This document shows, one piece after another, positions 15,301 to 15,698 of a stretch of DNA of 15,698 nucleotides. The notes beneath the pieces are model-generated. The model was not told the origin of the DNA. It saw only the letters and a list, made by a program, of their open reading frames with translations, and made no database searches. The number at the start of each line of letters is the position of its first letter. Position 1 is the first letter of the stretch. The position numbers were made by a program, and so were the translations under genes. Source of the DNA: JAISJU01 sp031555675 (GTDB taxonomy: Bacteria > Bacteroidota > Bacteroidia > Bacteroidales > Paludibacteraceae); assembly GCA_031555675.1 (NCBI GenBank), contig JAVBUB010000087.1, forward strand, positions 1 through 15,698, in the 5' to 3' direction.

Positions 15301-15698
15301 TAGGCGAAACTGTTACATTTGGAGCTACCATAGCACCAACCAATGCAACCAACAAAAATGTAACATACACCGTTCAAAGCGGAAATGGGACATTAAGCGG
15401 AACTGTACTTACCATTACAGGTGCTGGCCCGATTGTTGTACGAGCTACCTCTTCGGCAGATGCAACCAAATATGACGATGCTACGATTACCGTAAACGTA
15501 CCGGTAACAGGCGTTACCATCAGCCCGAAAACAGCAACAAAAACGGTAGGTGAAACTGTTACATTTGGAGCTACCATAGCACCAACCAATGCGACCAACA
15601 AAAATGTAACATACACCGTTCAAAGCGGAAATGGGACATTAAGCGGAACTGTACTTACAATTGCAGGTGATGGCACTATTGTTGTGCGAGCTACCTCT
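12333..15698 (+). CDS. Large GH87-like secreted protein with Big2, CARDB and 82-residue repeats (3' end outside the window)
   Basis: An open frame of 1122 codons with no stop before the window end. Residues 1-23 are a signal peptide (SFA|QQ). A CBM6/35-like domain runs from RYEAEN at 35 to FIEIEEV near 183. A GH87-like beta-helix (about 190-560) has GAGKWYTTL, WVERFECGAW, YADGVNLC and FRNNGDDDM, with D335, D358 and D359 at the spacing expected for GH87 catalytic aspartates. Three Big2-type Ig-like domains follow (about 571-660, 662-746, 747-832; typical TGVTL...WSSSN...TITV), then a CARDB-like domain (about 839-970, ADLVVEDFSW to ESNTNNNTLS) and 82-residue Ig-like repeats from 976. The paralogue upstream is 39 bases away, so the two probably share an mRNA. 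The Thr/Val/Asn-rich tail is probably a spacer or adhesive stalk. A type IX sorting domain is likely beyond the edge, but not seen. Confidence 0.85.
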   Translation, partial: MKKLHFSIVLTAMLFAVVNQSFAQQRGYYDAPYTRYEAENGTGTGTSVNSYAQNNIAFEASDRTCVYMSNGQSREWTASATFRGIVVRASGANSQTATSGRDVSADLYIDGTKVTTLTFYANRGWKNLEVDNNENYVNISNGNPRMRYDEQRYLHTASVAAGKKIKIESKGDLYLDFIEIEEVLDAISKPAGYTEYNSSKGDFQSFLNSNGGNIYIAPGTYNIGGYVDIGAGRIIQGAGKWYTTLNFTNGSYNNGGLWSYRTNNELKDLSLTRTTGYSRSNSYKGINGVWKSISDVWVERFECGAWFGNYNAGYGDNNANGMTVTNCRFRNNYADGVNLCKGSIKCKVSHCSFRNNGDDDMAVWPAGDQGRGTCHSNTYEYCTAEHCWFASSCALYGGYGNKWQYIKIKDNYEVGIRTNGKFGGYCFGDEAQNEFSNIDVIGCGSWRDAYGGVVAAVDITTAANCNNVKNIKFSCINIKDSNADAIFFRNQDGYQISNVSMNGITINGTSKRGYTENSGWGNAAGIRFVDSPTINNVTFCGTFSGVQGENVVAYGKPSGWSAATTGCTSCSSLIISGVTMSSCPTGSVTSGNTVNLSASVQGSGGTIPQTVTWTSSDPAKATVLNGVVSALSSGSVTITATSTEDNTKKATCTFTINPVAATGVTITDNKTPMTVNETYTFKATVQPTGATQTVTWSSSNTAVAEVNASTGVVTAKTTGTTVITATSTQDNTKKATITITVQTVAVTGVTLSPTTATVAINNTVTLTPTVLPSNATNKNVSWSSNNTTVATVTNGVVTGKAAGTAIITVTTLDGITTLDGNRTATANITVTSCTATGQADLVVEDFSWTPANPNPGDRVIFTATIKNAGGTAIPAGSKLGVLFQINGAETYVANSNTYIWSDQNKGTTGLANPIPPCGTFQVTTNGGDSGVAYWTAGTIGNHSVKAWVDDGGLISESNTNNNTLSKNVTVSNNIAVTGVTISPKTATKNVGETVTFGATIAPTNATNKNVTYTVQSGNGTLSGTVLTITGAGPIVVRATSSADATKYDDATITVNVPVTGVTISPKTATKTVGETVTFGATIAPTNATNKNVTYTVQSGNGTLSGTVLTIAGDGTIVVRATS
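14760..14795. repeat. 18-bp in-frame tandem duplication
   Basis: ACTACCTTAGATGGTATA is followed directly by ACTACCTTAGATGGTAAT, with two differences at the end. It adds six residues (TLDGIT then TLDGNR) inside the third Big2-type domain and looks like a slippage event. Confidence 0.85.
15258..15698. repeat. 246-bp (82-residue) tandem repeat, two copies, the second cut by the window end
   Basis: Copy 1 is 15258-15503 and copy 2 starts at 15504. Over the 195 bases present in both I count about 13 differences, most of them silent. Each unit begins VTGVTISPKTATK and contains TFGATIAPTNATNKNVTYT and a QSGNGTLSGTVLTI segment, an Ig-like (Big2-related) fold. The copies are far closer to each other than to the three upstream Big2 domains, so the array is recent and may continue. 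Confidence 0.92.

Noticed and set aside
14516..15616. Series of Val/Thr/Ala-rich minus-strand open frames resembling membrane proteins
   Set aside because: They mirror the Thr/Val/Asn-rich Ig-like repeats on the plus strand (ACC and GTA codons lack stops in antisense). Two of them start with the same sequence only because the plus-strand repeat is duplicated.
15258..15698. CRISPR-like array from the regular repeats near the right edge
   Set aside because: The repeats are 246 bp, contiguous without spacers, and in frame within a coding region.

Overview
The window looks like chromosomal DNA of a Bacteroidota (probably Bacteroidales) bacterium. Four things suggest this: low GC; several promoters of the Bacteroidota type (TTTG-like -33 box, about 19-20 bases, then TAnnTTTG at -7) instead of -35/-10 boxes; few clear Shine-Dalgarno sites; and a type IX secretion C-terminal sorting domain on one secreted enzyme. 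The assignment is inferred from sequence features only.

Layout. (1) 1-1330: the 3' end of etfB and all of etfA, the two subunits of an electron transfer flavoprotein, closed by a strong terminator. The etfB frame carries an in-frame TGA at a position where I expect a conserved glycine. The etfB-etfA spacer holds two tracts of 7-bp repeats. (2) 1536-5279: a Ser-type sulfatase (probable lipoprotein) followed by an anaerobic sulfatase-maturating radical SAM enzyme, which would turn the active-site serine into formylglycine. A terminator and a candidate promoter lie between them. (3) 5339-8775: two overlapping genes for DUF262 proteins, the second also with a DUF1524 HNH nuclease domain. This is a likely anti-phage or restriction module of the GmrSD/SspE kind. 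It is more A+T-rich, uses AGA arginine codons more than its neighbours, and ends at a 32-bp perfect palindrome beside the 3' end of a tRNA-Asp gene. (4) 8890-10092: tRNA-Asp (minus strand), recO, and tRNA-Arg(CCU), each with a recognisable promoter. (5) 10209-15698: two tandem secreted proteins with a carbohydrate-binding-like N-terminal domain and a parallel beta-helix resembling GH87 alpha-1,3-glucanases (mycodextranase/mutanase). The first ends in a type IX sorting domain. The second is much longer, with Big2-type Ig-like domains, a CARDB-like domain and near-identical 82-residue repeats, and runs off the window.

How the genes work together. The sulfatase and its maturase form one functional pair. 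The two GH87-like proteins probably form an operon that attacks an alpha-1,3-glucan-type polymer outside the cell. The DUF262 pair is translationally coupled and probably acts as one complex or pathway. The etf genes, recO and the tRNAs are housekeeping. The points most worth a second look are the DUF262 pair, the tandem GH87-like enzymes with expanding repeats, the etfB nonsense codon, the heptad repeats, and a tRNA-Arg promoter whose -33 box is formed by the junction of a 13-bp duplication.
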